64,000 nucleotides of DNA from Luteimonas salinisoli (GCF_013425525.1 NZ_JACCKA010000072.1:25670-89669), one strand, 5' to 3'; shown: positions 25,821 to 35,983, counted from the first letter of the stretch. Notes: generated from the sequence alone by a model not told the origin. Made by a program: numbers and translations.

Positions 25821-27070
25821 GCGGCGACCCCCTCGAGGCCATCACCTTGTGTCCCCGGGCGCCGGCACGCGCGTCGCATCGGCTGCATCCGGCCGTAGGT
25901 GAGCGTACGCCACAACCATTCGAGCGGCCCGAAACGAAACCACCGCAACCACCACGCACTGGCCACCGCCTGCAGCGGAAAGACCACCAGCGCGGCGATG
26001 CAGACGCCCGCCATGCCGAAGCGCGGGCCGAGCCCCAGCCCGACGCCGTAGAACAACGCGATGGCCACCGCGGTCTGGGCCAGGTAGTTGGTGAGCGCCA
26101 TGCGTCCGACCGGCGCGAGCCAGGCGAGCCCGGTCCGCCATGCCGGCCGCTGGAACGCCAGCACGAATGCCGACAGGTAGAACAGCGCGAGGTTCAGTGG
26201 CGCCAGGTTGCGCAGCATGCGCAAGGCGAGCCTGCCTGGCTCTTCCCGCAGCCAGGGAATGGCGGTGGCCAGGTCGCGATGGTCGTGCAGGAACAGCAGC
26301 GCCGCGATCGCGACCGCGACCGGCAGCGTTGCCAGGCAGCAGCGCTTCCAGAAGCGCAGGTGGTTCGCCGGATCCTGCAGCACCCCGCTCCCTCCGAGGG
26401 CCACGCCGATGAGCAGCCGACCGAAGACGTAGGCGGGGAGGATCCACACCGCGACGCGCATGCGCAGATCGCGGGCGAAGTTGCCCTCGAGCATCTCGCT
26501 CCAGCGCTCGCTGCCGAATGCGGCCAGCGACTGCGCGGCCGACTCGGCCGAGCCGATCTGCGGCGGCAGCAGTTGCGGCACCACCGGCTGCAGCGCCAAC
26601 GGAAGCGCCACCACCACCACGACCCCGGCCGCGGCGAGCAGCCGCGGCGCGACCCGGGCGAAGGGCAACAGCGCCAAACCCAGGATCGCGTAGTAGCGGA
26701 GGATGTCGCCCCACCACAGCAGCCAGGCGTGGACCAGACCGATCGCCAGCAACACCAGCAGCCGGCGTACGTAGCGCCGCACACGCCCGGGCTGGCCGGC
26801 AGCGCGCTGCATCTGCATGGCGAAGCCCACCCCGAACAGGACCGAGAACAGGGTGATCGCGGTGCCGTCCACCAGCATCGCGGTCGCGATGTCGGCCGCG
26901 CGGTCGAACGCGGCGCTCGGCAGCGCCTGTCGCTCGGCCTTCGGCAGCAGGGCGTAGAGCGACAGGCTCTTGAGGTTGACCAGCAGAACGCCGAACAGGG
27001 CGAAGCCCCGCAGCGCATCCAGCAGGATCAGCCGGCTCTCGCCCCCGGTGGGCGCGGAAGGCTCAGCCAC
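25817..27070 (-). CDS. DUF418 membrane protein
   Basis: 417 residues with about ten membrane helices. The N-terminus (ILLDALRGFALFGVLLVNL) and the C-terminal DUF418 region (GRMALTNYLAQTAVAIALFY, then a run of membrane helices) identify the family, which resembles heparan-acetyltransferase/acyltransferase-3-like membrane proteins of unknown function. The start is GTG at 27070 with GAGGGG upstream. Its last codons overlap the amidohydrolase start. The pairing may mean transport or modification of the hydrolase's substrate; that is inference. Confidence 0.86.
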   Translation of the reverse strand: MAEPSAPTGGESRLILLDALRGFALFGVLLVNLKSLSLYALLPKAERQALPSAAFDRAADIATAMLVDGTAITLFSVLFGVGFAMQMQRAAGQPGRVRRYVRRLLVLLAIGLVHAWLLWWGDILRYYAILGLALLPFARVAPRLLAAAGVVVVVALPLALQPVVPQLLPPQIGSAESAAQSLAAFGSERWSEMLEGNFARDLRMRVAVWILPAYVFGRLLIGVALGGSGVLQDPANHLRFWKRCCLATLPVAVAIAALLFLHDHRDLATAIPWLREEPGRLALRMLRNLAPLNLALFYLSAFVLAFQRPAWRTGLAWLAPVGRMALTNYLAQTAVAIALFYGVGLGLGPRFGMAGVCIAALVVFPLQAVASAWWLRWFRFGPLEWLWRTLTYGRMQPMRRACRRPGTQGDGLEGVAA

Positions 27071-27130
27071 GAACGACGGCCCCTCGCCTGCGCCCCGCCG
27101 CCCGGCCGGCGCCCGGGCAGGCCGAACCGG

Positions 27131-28099
27131 TCACCTGTGGCTGTCCGGTCGTGGGCCGAAGACCTCCGCCCGTTCGACCGCCGCGTCGATCCATGCCTCG
27201 TCCTCCGAAACGTGGATCAGCCCCCGGGCGGGCGTGCCGGCGGCATGCGCCAGCGCGGCCACCCGCCCCTGCCCGTTGAACAGCGTCCGCGGCTGCATCT
27301 GCGCGATCGGATCGGCGTACGCCTCGTCGATGCCGATGATGCGCCAGCCCGCGTCGCGCAGCGCGCGGACCAGGTCGCCCGCATACAGCGCCGCCAGATC
27401 GTTCTCGTGCAACAGCAGCACGTGCGCCGGAGAGCGGCCCAACGTCCGCCGCGCGATCGCATCGTAGAACTCGACGCAACCGACCAGCATGTCGACATAG
27501 GTCTTCCGCAGCGCCTCGAAGTCGATCTCCCGGCCCGCGCCGACCGCCTCCTCCACCTTCGCGGCGAGGTACCAGTCGTAGTTGTCCACGGTGACGTAAC
27601 CGTTGTGCAGCCCGCGCTCGGCCAGCCCGGCGCGGATGGTGTCGCGCGTCGCGGCGTCGGCGCCCTCGTCGAGAAAAGGAAAGCGGAACCATGGCCGCAC
27701 AGCCTCGAAGGGCGCCAGCGCGCGGGATGCCCGGTCGATGTCCTCGAGGTAGTCCGCCGCCGGAGTACGCGACAGCCAGCGGTGTCCGTGCGAGTGGTTG
27801 GCGAGCACGTGGCCCGCCCCGGCATAGGCGCGCAGGCGGCGCTCCTCCGCGGCACCGGAAAGGCCGTGCGTGACGACGAAGAATCCCGCCTGCTCCACGC
27901 CGGCCCCGGCAAGCACGCGGATCAGCGCCGCGGTGCGCTGGCTGCCGGAGAAAAGCGCGCCCTCCACAGTCGGCGCGTCGTCGAAGCTGAGGGCGATGCG
28001 GCGCTCTTGCGAGCGTGCGGGCGTCCCGCCGGAGAGCGCGAGCACCACTGCGGCCAGGAAGACGATGTGGCAACGGCCTGCAAAGCGAAATTGGGTCAC
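27131..28099 (-). CDS. Polysaccharide deacetylase family protein, exported
   Basis: 322 residues with a signal peptide (about 8-31, ending ARSQE). NodB-type motifs appear in order: SFDDAP (motif 1, metal-binding Asp pair), HSHGH (motif 2, two metal His), RFPF (motif 3), DNYDW (motif 4) and LLLHEN (motif 5). It should remove acetyl groups from N-acetylglucosamine-type sugars in peptidoglycan, chitin or exopolysaccharide in the periplasm. Start GTG at 28099 with AGGA upstream. It lies 60 bases upstream of the DUF418 gene on the same strand and may be in its operon. Confidence 0.88.
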   Translation of the reverse strand: MTQFRFAGRCHIVFLAAVVLALSGGTPARSQERRIALSFDDAPTVEGALFSGSQRTAALIRVLAGAGVEQAGFFVVTHGLSGAAEERRLRAYAGAGHVLANHSHGHRWLSRTPAADYLEDIDRASRALAPFEAVRPWFRFPFLDEGADAATRDTIRAGLAERGLHNGYVTVDNYDWYLAAKVEEAVGAGREIDFEALRKTYVDMLVGCVEFYDAIARRTLGRSPAHVLLLHENDLAALYAGDLVRALRDAGWRIIGIDEAYADPIAQMQPRTLFNGQGRVAALAHAAGTPARGLIHVSEDEAWIDAAVERAEVFGPRPDSHR

Positions 28100-28355
28100 C
28101 GATATCCGATCCTGGGTCCCGGGGAGAAAAGTCGCGGCCGTCCGCCGGACGCGGTCGCCATGCAGCCCGGCCGGAGGACCGGCCGCCAGCCCGCCGGCGC
28201 CGGAACCGTCCGCAGTGTGCGCGAGCGACGCTGCCGCCGAGCGCTGGCCACTGTAGCATCGCCGACTGCGGCGGTCGGCGCCGTCCGATCGGTCCGCGCG
28301 TGCACCGGTCGCTCCGACCGCTACAGTTGTGCGTGCCGCTGCCGTAATCGGGTAT

Positions 28356-29072
28356 ATGGGGAGGTCCCTTTCCAGCGCAGAGCGGCAGCTGACGGCGGAC
28401 GCCACGGACGACAAGTGCCTGCTGCGCGAGCCGCGGATCATCCGCGACCTGCTGCAGCGGCTCGTCGATGGACACTGTGCGCTAGTCGCCACGGCCGACG
28501 CCGGCATGCCCGGGGTGACGCTGCCGCCGCTGGCGATCGAGGGCGATACCCTGTGGCTCGGCGTGCCGCGCAATCGCGGTCTGCTGCAGCGCCTGCTGGG
28601 CGCCGGACACGTCTCGCTGCAGGGGCTGCTCGACGGCGCGCTGCTGCGTTTCGGCAGCGAGGCGGTGTCCGGCACCCGTGCCGGTGCGCCGGCGCTCGGC
28701 ATCCCCCTACCCGCGCGCCTGCTGCACGTGCAGCGACGCCGGGACGCGCGGCGCGAGCCGCAGTGCGACCCCCTGGTCTGCAGGATCCATTCCCGCGACC
28801 GCGCGGGGCGCGACGCCCCGCTGCGGACCACCATTCGCGACATCGGCGGCGGCGGGCTGGCGCTGATCACCTCGGAGACGCCGCTGCCGTTCGTCTGCGG
28901 CGACGTACTGTCCAGATGCGCCATCGAGTTGCCGGAAGCGGAAACGCTCGAGGTGGCGATGCGAGTCCGGCACGTCCGTCTCCTGCGCCAGCACGGCAGG
29001 CTGTTGCACCAGTTCGGCTGCGAGTTCGTCGGCCTCGACGCAGCTGCCCAGGCCAGGTTGTCGTCGATCTGA
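28356..29072 (+). CDS. PilZ-domain protein (cyclic-di-GMP effector)
   Basis: 238 residues. An N-terminal YcgR-like beta domain (about 25-105) is followed by a PilZ domain with the ligand signatures: the RxxxR motif in QRRRDARREP and the (D/N)xSxxG-like motif DIGGGGLAL, in which the usual Ser is replaced by Gly. So it probably binds cyclic-di-GMP, and by architecture resembles the flagellar brake YcgR. Start taken at ATG 28356; GTG at 28329 is an alternative. No flagellar genes are in the window. Confidence 0.83.
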   Translation: MGRSLSSAERQLTADATDDKCLLREPRIIRDLLQRLVDGHCALVATADAGMPGVTLPPLAIEGDTLWLGVPRNRGLLQRLLGAGHVSLQGLLDGALLRFGSEAVSGTRAGAPALGIPLPARLLHVQRRRDARREPQCDPLVCRIHSRDRAGRDAPLRTTIRDIGGGGLALITSETPLPFVCGDVLSRCAIELPEAETLEVAMRVRHVRLLRQHGRLLHQFGCEFVGLDAAAQARLSSI

Positions 29073-29164
29073 CGCGCTGGCGCGCATCGTTCCCCCCGCG
29101 TGTCGACCCCGCCGCAGCCCGGTGCGTAGAATCCAGGGCCCGAGCATCGACCAGCGAGGACGAC

Positions 29165-31009
29165 GTGGCCCAGCATCGCGACCCCCGATCCTTGTCGTTC
29201 CGCCTCGCCATGGCGCTGGCGGCGGCCATGCTCGCCGCCTGCGCATCCGTGCCCCAATCGCCGCCCCGGCCGTCGCCCTCGCCGGCGGCGCACGCCGCGG
29301 ACAGCGCGCGCGCCGCCGAGTCGGTGGCCGCATTCTTCGACGCCTACACCGACGAATGGATGCTGCGGCAGCCCTCCGCCGCCACCGGCAGCCGCTACTT
29401 CGAGGGCGAACTGCAGGACCGCATGGACCGCGACCTCACCCCGATGACCTCGCAGTTTCGCGAGGAAACCCTGGCTCTGGCGCGCGACGGCCTGACTCGG
29501 CTGGCCGCGTTCGACCGCGCCGCCATGAGCGACGACGAGCGCGTCTCGGCCGAGCTGCTGGAATGGCTGCTGCGCAATCACGTCGAGGGCGATCGCTACA
29601 GCGACTATCAGTACCCGCTCAACCAGTTCGGCGGCGCCAACGTCGGCCTGCCCAACCTGATGACCGTGGTGCACCCGGTGCGCAGCCCCGGCGATGCCGA
29701 CAACTACCTGGCGCGGCTGCGCCTGTTCGAGACGCGCATGGGCGAGGCGGTGCAGCGCGCGCGCGAGCTGGCTGCGAAGGGCGTCCTGCCGCCGCGCTTC
29801 ATCCTCCAGGCCACCATCGAACAGATGCGGCAATTCGTCTCGCCCGACCCGGCCGGCAACCCGCTGGTCGCGACGTTCGCCGAAAGGCTCGAGGGCGTGG
29901 ACGCGCTGGATGCCTCGGCGCGGCGGGCGCTGGTGCACGAAGCCACGACCATCGTCGCCGGCGAGGTGTACCCGGCCTGGCGGGAGGCCATCGCCACCCT
30001 GGAGTCGCAGCTCGCCGACGCCACCGACGATGCCGGGCTGTGGCGCTTCCAGGACGGCGCCGAAGCCTACGCGCACCGACTGCGCCAGTTCACCTCCACC
30101 GACCTGAGCGCAGAGCAGATCCATCAGCTCGGCCTGCGCGAAGTGGCGCGGATCGAGGCGGAGATGGACACGATCCTGCGCTCGATCGGCCGCAGCGAGG
30201 GCACCGTACGCGAACGGGTCGACCGCTTGAAGACCGATCTCGCCTATCCGGAGACGGACGAGGGCCGTGCGCGGATCATGGCCGACATCGACACCATGAT
30301 CGCCGATGCCGAACGGCGTTCCGACGCGCTGTTCGACATCCGCCCGCGGACCCCGGTGATCGCCCGGCCCTACCCCGAGTACCGCTGGGCCAGCGCCGCC
30401 GCCAGCTACACCGCCCCGCCGCTGGACGGCTCGCGCCCGGGCGTCTACCAGATGCCCCTGCGCAAGGACAGGCTGACCAATTTCGGCCTGCGCACCCTGG
30501 TCTACCACGAGACCGTGCCGGGGCATCACTTCCAGATCGCGTTGTCGGTGGAGAACCGGGACCTGCCGAAGTTCCGCCAGACCCGCGCCTTCGGCGGCAT
30601 TTCCGCCTTCAGCGAGGGCTGGGCGCTGTACGCCGAGCGCCTGGCCGCGGAGGAAGGCTGGTACGAGGGCGATCCCGAAGGGCTGCTCGGGCAACTGGAC
30701 GCGGAACTGTTCCGCGCCCGCCGCCTGGTGGCCGATACCGGCCTGCACGCCATGCACTGGACCCGCCAGCAGGCGATCGACTACGGCATCCCGCCCTCGG
30801 AGGTCGACCGCTACGTGGTGATGCCGGGCCAGGCCACCTCGTACAAGGTCGGCCAGCTGGAGATGATCCGCCTGCGCGACAAGGCCCGCGACGCCCTCGG
30901 CGAGCGTTTCGACCCGCGCGGGTTCCACAACCGGGTGCTGCTCACCGGGGTGGTTCCGCTGACGCTGCTGGAGCGCGAGGTCGACGCCTGGGTCGCCGAG
31001 CGCGGCTGA
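29165..31009 (+). CDS. DUF885 lipoprotein, zinc-peptidase-like
   Basis: 614 residues with a lipoprotein signal ending MLAAC (Cys26), GTG start and GAGGAC upstream. The DUF885 domain covers the rest. The zinc-binding motif HETVPGHH (near 448-455), followed by a downstream EGWALYAE, is intact and typical of this metallopeptidase-like family. It should act in the periplasm or on the outer membrane; the peptide substrate is unknown. Single gene, 90 bases after the PilZ gene on the same strand. Confidence 0.88.
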   Translation: MAQHRDPRSLSFRLAMALAAAMLAACASVPQSPPRPSPSPAAHAADSARAAESVAAFFDAYTDEWMLRQPSAATGSRYFEGELQDRMDRDLTPMTSQFREETLALARDGLTRLAAFDRAAMSDDERVSAELLEWLLRNHVEGDRYSDYQYPLNQFGGANVGLPNLMTVVHPVRSPGDADNYLARLRLFETRMGEAVQRARELAAKGVLPPRFILQATIEQMRQFVSPDPAGNPLVATFAERLEGVDALDASARRALVHEATTIVAGEVYPAWREAIATLESQLADATDDAGLWRFQDGAEAYAHRLRQFTSTDLSAEQIHQLGLREVARIEAEMDTILRSIGRSEGTVRERVDRLKTDLAYPETDEGRARIMADIDTMIADAERRSDALFDIRPRTPVIARPYPEYRWASAAASYTAPPLDGSRPGVYQMPLRKDRLTNFGLRTLVYHETVPGHHFQIALSVENRDLPKFRQTRAFGGISAFSEGWALYAERLAAEEGWYEGDPEGLLGQLDAELFRARRLVADTGLHAMHWTRQQAIDYGIPPSEVDRYVVMPGQATSYKVGQLEMIRLRDKARDALGERFDPRGFHNRVLLTGVVPLTLLEREVDAWVAERG

Positions 31010-31064
31010 CCCGCCCGTCCGGCAGCGGTTTCCGAGCTCCGACGCCACCGCGAAGGCGCGGCGA

Positions 31065-31544
31065 TCAGTGCGGCGGCCGGTCGGCCACCCAGCGACTGCT
31101 GCGCCCGTCGTCGTGCTCGAGCACGAGCCGTTCCGGGTAGCTTTCGGCGATGCGCCACTGCGCGCGGCCTTCCAGCAGCCCGGCGACCGCAGCGTCGGCC
31201 GCCATCAGCGCCTGGTCCTCGCAGGCCATCAGCGTGCTTTCCATCTCCCCGACCCGCAGCCATCCGCCGCTTTCGATGCGATAGCTGCCGCCGATATGGT
31301 TGCAGCCGTGTTCGATCGCCACGCGTCCGCCGCCGAACGCCAGCGCGTGCAGGGCGCGACCGCCGGGCAGCACCTCGGCGATCGGCTGGCCCCTCGCGTC
31401 GGTCGCGCCCTGCAGGGACCAGCGTCCGACCTGCGCCAGGGGGTCGGCGGCAGCGTCCGTCGGCCCGGGATCCGGCGCCATTGCGCCGCTGCAGGCGACC
31501 AGCAGCAGCAGCGGAAGCAACCCTGCGGAACGAGGCATCGTCAT
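31065..31544 (-). CDS. META-domain (HslJ-like) lipoprotein
   Basis: 159 residues with a lipoprotein signal (LLLLVAC, Cys18). The mature part is a META/DUF306 beta domain: [32 protein letters not shown] and [11 protein letters not shown] are characteristic, with the Cys of GCNHIGG and MACED likely paired. HslJ-type proteins are stress-associated outer-envelope proteins. It is convergent with the DUF885 gene. Confidence 0.85.
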   Translation of the reverse strand: MTMPRSAGLLPLLLLVACSGAMAPDPGPTDAAADPLAQVGRWSLQGATDARGQPIAEVLPGGRALHALAFGGGRVAIEHGCNHIGGSYRIESGGWLRVGEMESTLMACEDQALMAADAAVAGLLEGRAQWRIAESYPERLVLEHDDGRSSRWVADRPPH

Positions 31545-31741
31545 GGCGCGGTACCGGATGGGCCAGCCGCCAGCTTACGTCGGGCCAGCACCAGATGGGT
31601 GAGCGTCGGCGCCGGCAACCTGGGCAGTACATTCGTAGCCGAGGGACCACAAGCCCACTCCGGCGAACGGCGCCTCGCCTCACCATGGCCGGTCGCAGCG
31701 GCGTGCTATACCCGGTACGACGCTCGCCGCGGGGAACGCGC

Positions 31742-32746
31742 ATGCCCGGCCGATGGACGCAACCGCAATCGCTGGACCTTCTGCTCGCGCTGCAGGGCGG
31801 CGGCGCCCACGGCGCCTTCACCTGGGGCGTGCTGGACCGCCTGCTCGAGGAGTCCGCCTTCGGCATCGAGGCGGTCAGCGCCACCAGCAGCGGCGCGGTC
31901 AACGCCGTGGCGATGGCGCACGGCTGGATCGAGGACGGGCGCGACGGCGCGCGCGCCCATCTGGCCCGCATCTGGCAGCGCATCGGCGAGCAGGGCACGC
32001 TCGCCTCCTGGGGCCTGCCGCCGGCCGCGGGGGGCGTGGCCTGGCTGACCGAGTTCGCCCGTCACATGACGCCCGCGCAGCTCAATCCGCTGGGCCTCAA
32101 CCCGCTGGCGGATCTTCTCGACGAGTCGATCGACTTCGAACGCCTGCGCGCGGCGCCGCCGTTCCGCCTCCACCTCGCGGCCACGCGCGTACGCGACGGC
32201 GCACTGGTGCTGTTCGGCGGCGAGCGGGTGACGCGAGAGGCGGTACTGGCCTCGGCCTGCCTGCCGCAGCTGTTCAAGGCGGTGGAGATCGACGGCGACG
32301 CCTACTGGGACGGCGGCTACGCCGGCAATCCGGCCCTGGCGCCGCTGGTCTACGAGGCGCGGGCGCGCGACCTGCTGTGCATCCTGGTACAGCCGCTGGA
32401 ACGCACGCGCCTGCCGTCCAGCGCCCGCGAGATCGCCGACCGCGCGATGGAGCTGACCTTCTCCACCACCTTCCTGCGCGAACTCGAAGCACTGGCCACC
32501 AACCAGCAGCTGATCCGCGGCAAGCTGGCGCTGACCTCGCTGGGCCGGCGCCTGCAGTCGCTGCGGCTGCACCTGATGGAACCCGGCGAGTCGCTGGCGG
32601 ATGCCGGCGGCAAGGCGAAACTCGACACGCGCCCGGCCATGCTCCGCGCCCTGTGCGCGCTGGGCCGGGACCGTGCCGGGCAATGGCTGGAGGCGAACCG
32701 CGCCGCGCTCGGCAGCCGCTCCAGCTGGTCGTTGCCGGCGGGATGA
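31742..32746 (+). CDS. Patatin-like phospholipase
   Basis: 334 residues. The patatin fold is shown by the oxyanion stretch [11 protein letters not shown] (19-29), the nucleophile motif ATSSGAVNA (Ser in place of the usual GxSxG with its first Gly changed to Ala), and the catalytic Asp in WDGGYAGNP (near 198). It should hydrolyse lipids or lysophospholipids in the cytosol or at the membrane. No signal peptide is seen. The start ATG at 31742 puts the oxyanion loop early, as in the family. Convergent with the TerB gene. Confidence 0.88.
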   Translation: MPGRWTQPQSLDLLLALQGGGAHGAFTWGVLDRLLEESAFGIEAVSATSSGAVNAVAMAHGWIEDGRDGARAHLARIWQRIGEQGTLASWGLPPAAGGVAWLTEFARHMTPAQLNPLGLNPLADLLDESIDFERLRAAPPFRLHLAATRVRDGALVLFGGERVTREAVLASACLPQLFKAVEIDGDAYWDGGYAGNPALAPLVYEARARDLLCILVQPLERTRLPSSAREIADRAMELTFSTTFLRELEALATNQQLIRGKLALTSLGRRLQSLRLHLMEPGESLADAGGKAKLDTRPAMLRALCALGRDRAGQWLEANRAALGSRSSWSLPAG

Positions 32747-32779
32747 GCGGCCCGGCCGCCCGGGCTCCGTCCGTTGCGC

Positions 32780-33223
32780 TCAACCGCCCCGGGCCGCCAG
32801 CTTGCGCCGGATGAACTCCTGGTGCGGCACCGCCAGCAGGTCGGCCACGCGACGCACCAGATGCTCTTCCTGCTGCTCCAGTCGCGCGTCGGCGTAGGCC
32901 ACGCGCCACATCCATTCCAGCAGCTCGGCACGCTGCTCCGGGGCCAGGCCCGTACGCAGCTGGCGGGTGAACTCGTGCAGCGACACCGACTGCCGCTGCG
33001 CCTGCTGGGCCTGGCCCAGCAGTTCCTGCAGTTCGCCCGCATCGAGCCCGAAGGTCCGCCGCATCGCGTCGTGCACGACGTCCAGTTCGGCCTGGTCGCC
33101 ACCCTCGTCGATCACCGCCAGTTCCAGCATCAGCGCCGCCGCGGCGCGGGGCAGCGCGTGCGTATCGTCGCCAGGCTCATGGCGGCCGACGATGGACTTC
33201 AGGCTGGCGAACCAGTCGGTCAT
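32780..33223 (-). CDS. TerB-like (TerB/DjlA-type) protein
   Basis: 147 residues, entirely helical. The central part (LMLELAVIDEGGDQAELDVV and WMWRVAYADARLEQQEEHLV) carries the two acidic repeats of the TerB/DUF533-type fold, which can bind metal ions. Such proteins accompany tellurite or stress systems, but here there are no other ter genes. Soluble, no cysteines. Convergent with the patatin gene; its start faces the MASE2 cyclase gene. Confidence 0.82.
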   Translation of the reverse strand: MTDWFASLKSIVGRHEPGDDTHALPRAAAALMLELAVIDEGGDQAELDVVHDAMRRTFGLDAGELQELLGQAQQAQRQSVSLHEFTRQLRTGLAPEQRAELLEWMWRVAYADARLEQQEEHLVRRVADLLAVPHQEFIRRKLAARGG

Positions 33224-33327
33224 GGCCCGAAACCTGCATGGGTGAGAACGGCGGGCGTGGAAAGCGGCGTTCGCAAGGGACGTTCCTGGTCGATCCGGGG
33301 TTCCGGATCTGACCCCAGGACGTCATC

Positions 33328-34479
33328 ATGGTTCCGGAGGGGCCGATGCGACCGGCTTCGCTGCCGGCAGACAGGCAGGGAGATCGGCGAACGGGGGCGC
33401 CGACGGATGACACAGACCGCCCACAAAGCACGAGAGGCGGCGGGGTGAGGCCCGGGGCGACCGGCGCCCGCGCGTCGCTGCACCGCCGCATCTATCCGTT
33501 CCGCGTCGCGGGGATGGCGCTGGGCGGAGTGCCGATGGCGACGGTGCTGTACCTGCAGGGTGCGCCGGCCGGAACCTGGCTGTTCCTGGTGTCTACCGCG
33601 CTGTTGTGGCCGCAACTGGCTTGGCTGGCCGCCAGCCGCAGCGCTGACCCGTATCGCGCCGAGACCCGCAATCTGCTGGTCGACTCGGCCCTGGCCGGCT
33701 GCTGGGTGCCGCTGATGCACTTCAACCTGCTGCCCAGCACCCTGATCCTCACCCTGACCACGGTCGACAAGATCAGCACCGGCATCCGCGGCCTGTGGCT
33801 GCGCTCGCTGCCGGGAATGCTGCTCGCGATGGCAGCGACGACGCTGGTCACCGGCGGTGCGTTCGATCCGGACACGCCGATGCCGGTGATCATCGCCTGC
33901 CTGCCGGTGCTGTTGATCCACACCATCTCCGTCAGCCTCGGTAGCTACCGCCTGATCCGCAAGGTGGGCCTGCAGAACCGCGAGCTCGACCGCCTCCACC
34001 GCACCGATACCCTGACCGGCCTGTCGGGTCGCAGCGACTGGGAGCAGCACGCCCAGCGCCTGCTGCAGGGGCGGGCTGCAGGCGACGATCCGGCTTGCCT
34101 GCTGCTGATCGACATCGACGACTTCAAGCGCGTCAACGACCACCACGGCCACGCCGCCGGCGACGAGGTGCTGCGGGCGATCGCCGCCACGATGAGCGCC
34201 TTGCTGCGGCCCGGCGACCGCGCCGGCCGCATCGGCGGCGACGAACTGGTGGTGCTGCTGCCCGCCACGCCCGAGGCGCAGGGCGCGGCGATCGCCGAAC
34301 GCCTGCGCGGCGCGGTCGAGGCGCTCCGCCTCGACGAGTATCCCGACCTGCGCCCGACCATCAGCGTCGGCCTGGCCCGCTCGAGCGCAGGAGCGTCGTC
34401 GCTTCGCGACTGGTTCAACGCCGCCGACCGTGCGCTGTATCGCGCCAAGGATGCGGGCCGCAACCGCGTCGCCGGCTGA
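33328..34479 (+). CDS. MASE2-type membrane diguanylate cyclase
   Basis: 383 residues. A MASE2 membrane sensor (about 50-205; RRIYPFRVAGMALGGVPMAT) is followed by a GGDEF domain with GGDEL at the active site instead of GGDEF, and an RxxD inhibitory site (RPGD) just before it. This is the AdrA/DgcC layout, whose members raise cyclic-di-GMP to turn on matrix synthesis. AGGA precedes the ATG at 33328; a GTG further in (near 33445) could be the true start because the first 40 residues are low complexity. Third cyclase of this window. Confidence 0.86.
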   Translation: MVPEGPMRPASLPADRQGDRRTGAPTDDTDRPQSTRGGGVRPGATGARASLHRRIYPFRVAGMALGGVPMATVLYLQGAPAGTWLFLVSTALLWPQLAWLAASRSADPYRAETRNLLVDSALAGCWVPLMHFNLLPSTLILTLTTVDKISTGIRGLWLRSLPGMLLAMAATTLVTGGAFDPDTPMPVIIACLPVLLIHTISVSLGSYRLIRKVGLQNRELDRLHRTDTLTGLSGRSDWEQHAQRLLQGRAAGDDPACLLLIDIDDFKRVNDHHGHAAGDEVLRAIAATMSALLRPGDRAGRIGGDELVVLLPATPEAQGAAIAERLRGAVEALRLDEYPDLRPTISVGLARSSAGASSLRDWFNAADRALYRAKDAGRNRVAG

Positions 34480-34563
34480 GCGGCGAAGAAGTACTTTTCG
34501 GCCTGTCGCCTGCCGGCGCCGGCAGGCGATGATCCGTGCTCCTCCCACCGATCCGGCCCCACC

Positions 34564-35337
34564 ATGGACTTCGCCCTGCTACCCGCCCTGCTGGCGCTGG
34601 CACTGCTGGACAGCCTCAACCCGTCCGCGCTGGTGGTCGCACTGTGGCTGCTGTCGCGGCCGCAGGCGGCGCCGCGGCTGCTCGCCTACGTGACCGGCAT
34701 CCTGGCGGCCTACCTCGGGCTCGGCATCGCGATGATGCTCGGCTTCGGCGCCCTGCGCGACGCGATCGGCGACGCCCTCGACCATCCGGTCGCGCTGCTG
34801 GTGCAGGGACTGCTCGGCGCGGCGCTGCTGGCCTACGGCATCTTCGCGCCGAAATCGGCGCACCAGGCGCGGGAGCCGCATGCGCCCGCGGGAGGGCGCC
34901 TGGCCGGCTACGTGGCACTGGGGATGACCGTGACCGCGGTCGAGCTGGTCACCGCACTGCCCTATTTCGCCGCGGTGGCGCTGATGCTGGCCGCCGATCT
35001 CGCCCCGCTGCAGTGGCTGCCGCTGCTGCTCGCCTACAACGCCATCTTCGTCGCGCCGCCGCTGCTGCTGCTGGCGCTGCACGCGCTGCTCGGCAGCCGC
35101 ACCGACGAGCGCTTCGCCCGCTGGCGCCAGCGCCTGCAACGGGGCGCGCGCGAGGCGGCGCTGTGGATCTTCGCCATCGTCGGCGTCGCCCTGCTGGGCG
35201 ATGCCGTCTCCCGCCACCTCCAACTCGGCTCCGGAACGCGGGCCGAAGACCCTTCACGACAGCGCGCAGCGCTGGTCATCCATGGAGGTTCGCCCGCGCA
35301 AGGCGAGGTGGCGGGGTCTCCGTCTTCGCGGGCATGA
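34564..35337 (+). CDS. GAP/Sap-family membrane protein
   Basis: 257 residues with six membrane helices in two blocks (1-95 and 117-222), starting MDFALLPALLALALLDSLNP. This is the GAP (Sap, sulfolipid-1-addressing-protein-like) branch of the LysE superfamily of small transporters, related by fold to DsbD/CcdA. The last 35 residues (from about 222) do not belong to the family: they are encoded by a REP-like sequence, so the natural stop was probably lost. Tail-to-tail overlap with the decayed gene at 35346-35771. Start ATG at 34564; the substrate is unknown. Confidence 0.78.
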   Translation: MDFALLPALLALALLDSLNPSALVVALWLLSRPQAAPRLLAYVTGILAAYLGLGIAMMLGFGALRDAIGDALDHPVALLVQGLLGAALLAYGIFAPKSAHQAREPHAPAGGRLAGYVALGMTVTAVELVTALPYFAAVALMLAADLAPLQWLPLLLAYNAIFVAPPLLLLALHALLGSRTDERFARWRQRLQRGAREAALWIFAIVGVALLGDAVSRHLQLGSGTRAEDPSRQRAALVIHGGSPAQGEVAGSPSSRA

Positions 35338-35345
35338 CGGCAGAA
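35251..35345. repeat. REP-like sequence at the tail of two convergent genes
   Basis: The stretch contains GTCATCCATGGAGGTTCGCC and, inverted, a TCTTCGCGGGCATGACGG segment, of the type found in repetitive extragenic palindromes of Xanthomonadaceae (mirror-image GTCATGCC/GGCATGAC ends around GC-rich arms). It forms the artificial C-terminus of the GAP protein on one strand and of the DUF1579-like remnant on the other. Copies elsewhere in the window were not found by eye. Confidence 0.45.
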
Positions 35346-35771
35346 AACCCGCGGGACACCGCGCCAGGGCCTGTCCGGCACCCCGGAGCGGGTATCGAGC
35401 GCGATCCAGTTCACCTCCCACGTCCTGCCGCCGTCGACGGAGAACGCCTGTTCGAAGCGGGCCGAGTCCGGCGTGACTTCGGAGATCACGAACCGCACCA
35501 GGACCGCCCTCCCATCGACCGTCTCCTGGCCGTAGAACTCGTCGATCCCGTCGCTGAACGCACCGACGACCGGCCGGGTCATGATCCCGTCGGCTAGGTT
35601 GCCGTCGTGCATGCTCCATTGCCGTGCCGCCGGGTGGTACAGCCGCAGCGCCACGCCTTCCAGGCGCCCGGCGGGCCCTTCCACCTCCAGTTCCACCGGC
35701 TGGAACCCCAGCGCCAGCGCGCATGCCAGCGCGGTGCCCGGGCGCACGGTCGAACCGGTCCTGCCGCTCAC
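35346..35771 (-). pseudogene. DUF1579-like gene remnant
   Basis: From a GTG at 35771 the frame reads a DUF1579-like beta-rich stretch: GFQPVELEVEGPAGRLEGVA, LRLYHPAARQWSMHDGNLAD and FEQAFSVDGGRTWEVNWIALDTR. The family signature FSxDGGxTWExNW is intact. The C-terminal stop is missing, so the frame runs on through a REP-like sequence to 35034, and the N-terminal domain seems short. It overlaps the stop of the NIPSNAP-like fragment by GTGA. I read it as a decayed gene; it may still be expressed. Confidence 0.55.
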
Positions 35772-35983
35772 GACTCCGGCCACGCGATCAGGCCCTCGGC
35801 ACCCTCCACCACGACGACTTCGTGCTTTTCGAGCATCGGCACGAGCACGGGCTCCAGCTCCCGCTTCCACGCTTCGCCTTCGTAGAACGAGGACTTCAAT
35901 CGTTCGCGCGCGGCGGCATCGGCGAACCCGCGCATGAAAAAGAACGCGTCGGGGTGCGGTCCTCCCTCGGGGAGAACGGCCAT
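35768..35983 (-). pseudogene. NIPSNAP-like C-terminal fragment (71 aa)
   Basis: 71 residues beginning MAVLPEGGPHPDAFFFMRGF. The MRGFADAAARERLKSSFYEG stretch matches the middle-to-end of NIPSNAP ferredoxin-like domains, which are normally about 100 residues. An in-frame stop (TAG) sits immediately before the ATG, and only about 70 bases separate it from the VOC gene stop, so the N-terminal half of the domain is absent. Probably a deletion remnant. It abuts the DUF1579-like remnant with a GTGA overlap, hinting they were once one operon. Confidence 0.5.

Noticed and set aside
25847..29164. Very long plus-strand frame running into the DUF885 gene
   Set aside because: Antisense of the DUF418 and deacetylase genes; it only becomes a real protein from the GTG at 29165.
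27131..31048. Minus-strand frame of about 1300 codons
   Set aside because: Only the part 27131-28099 is a real gene (polysaccharide deacetylase); the rest mirrors the PilZ and DUF885 genes.
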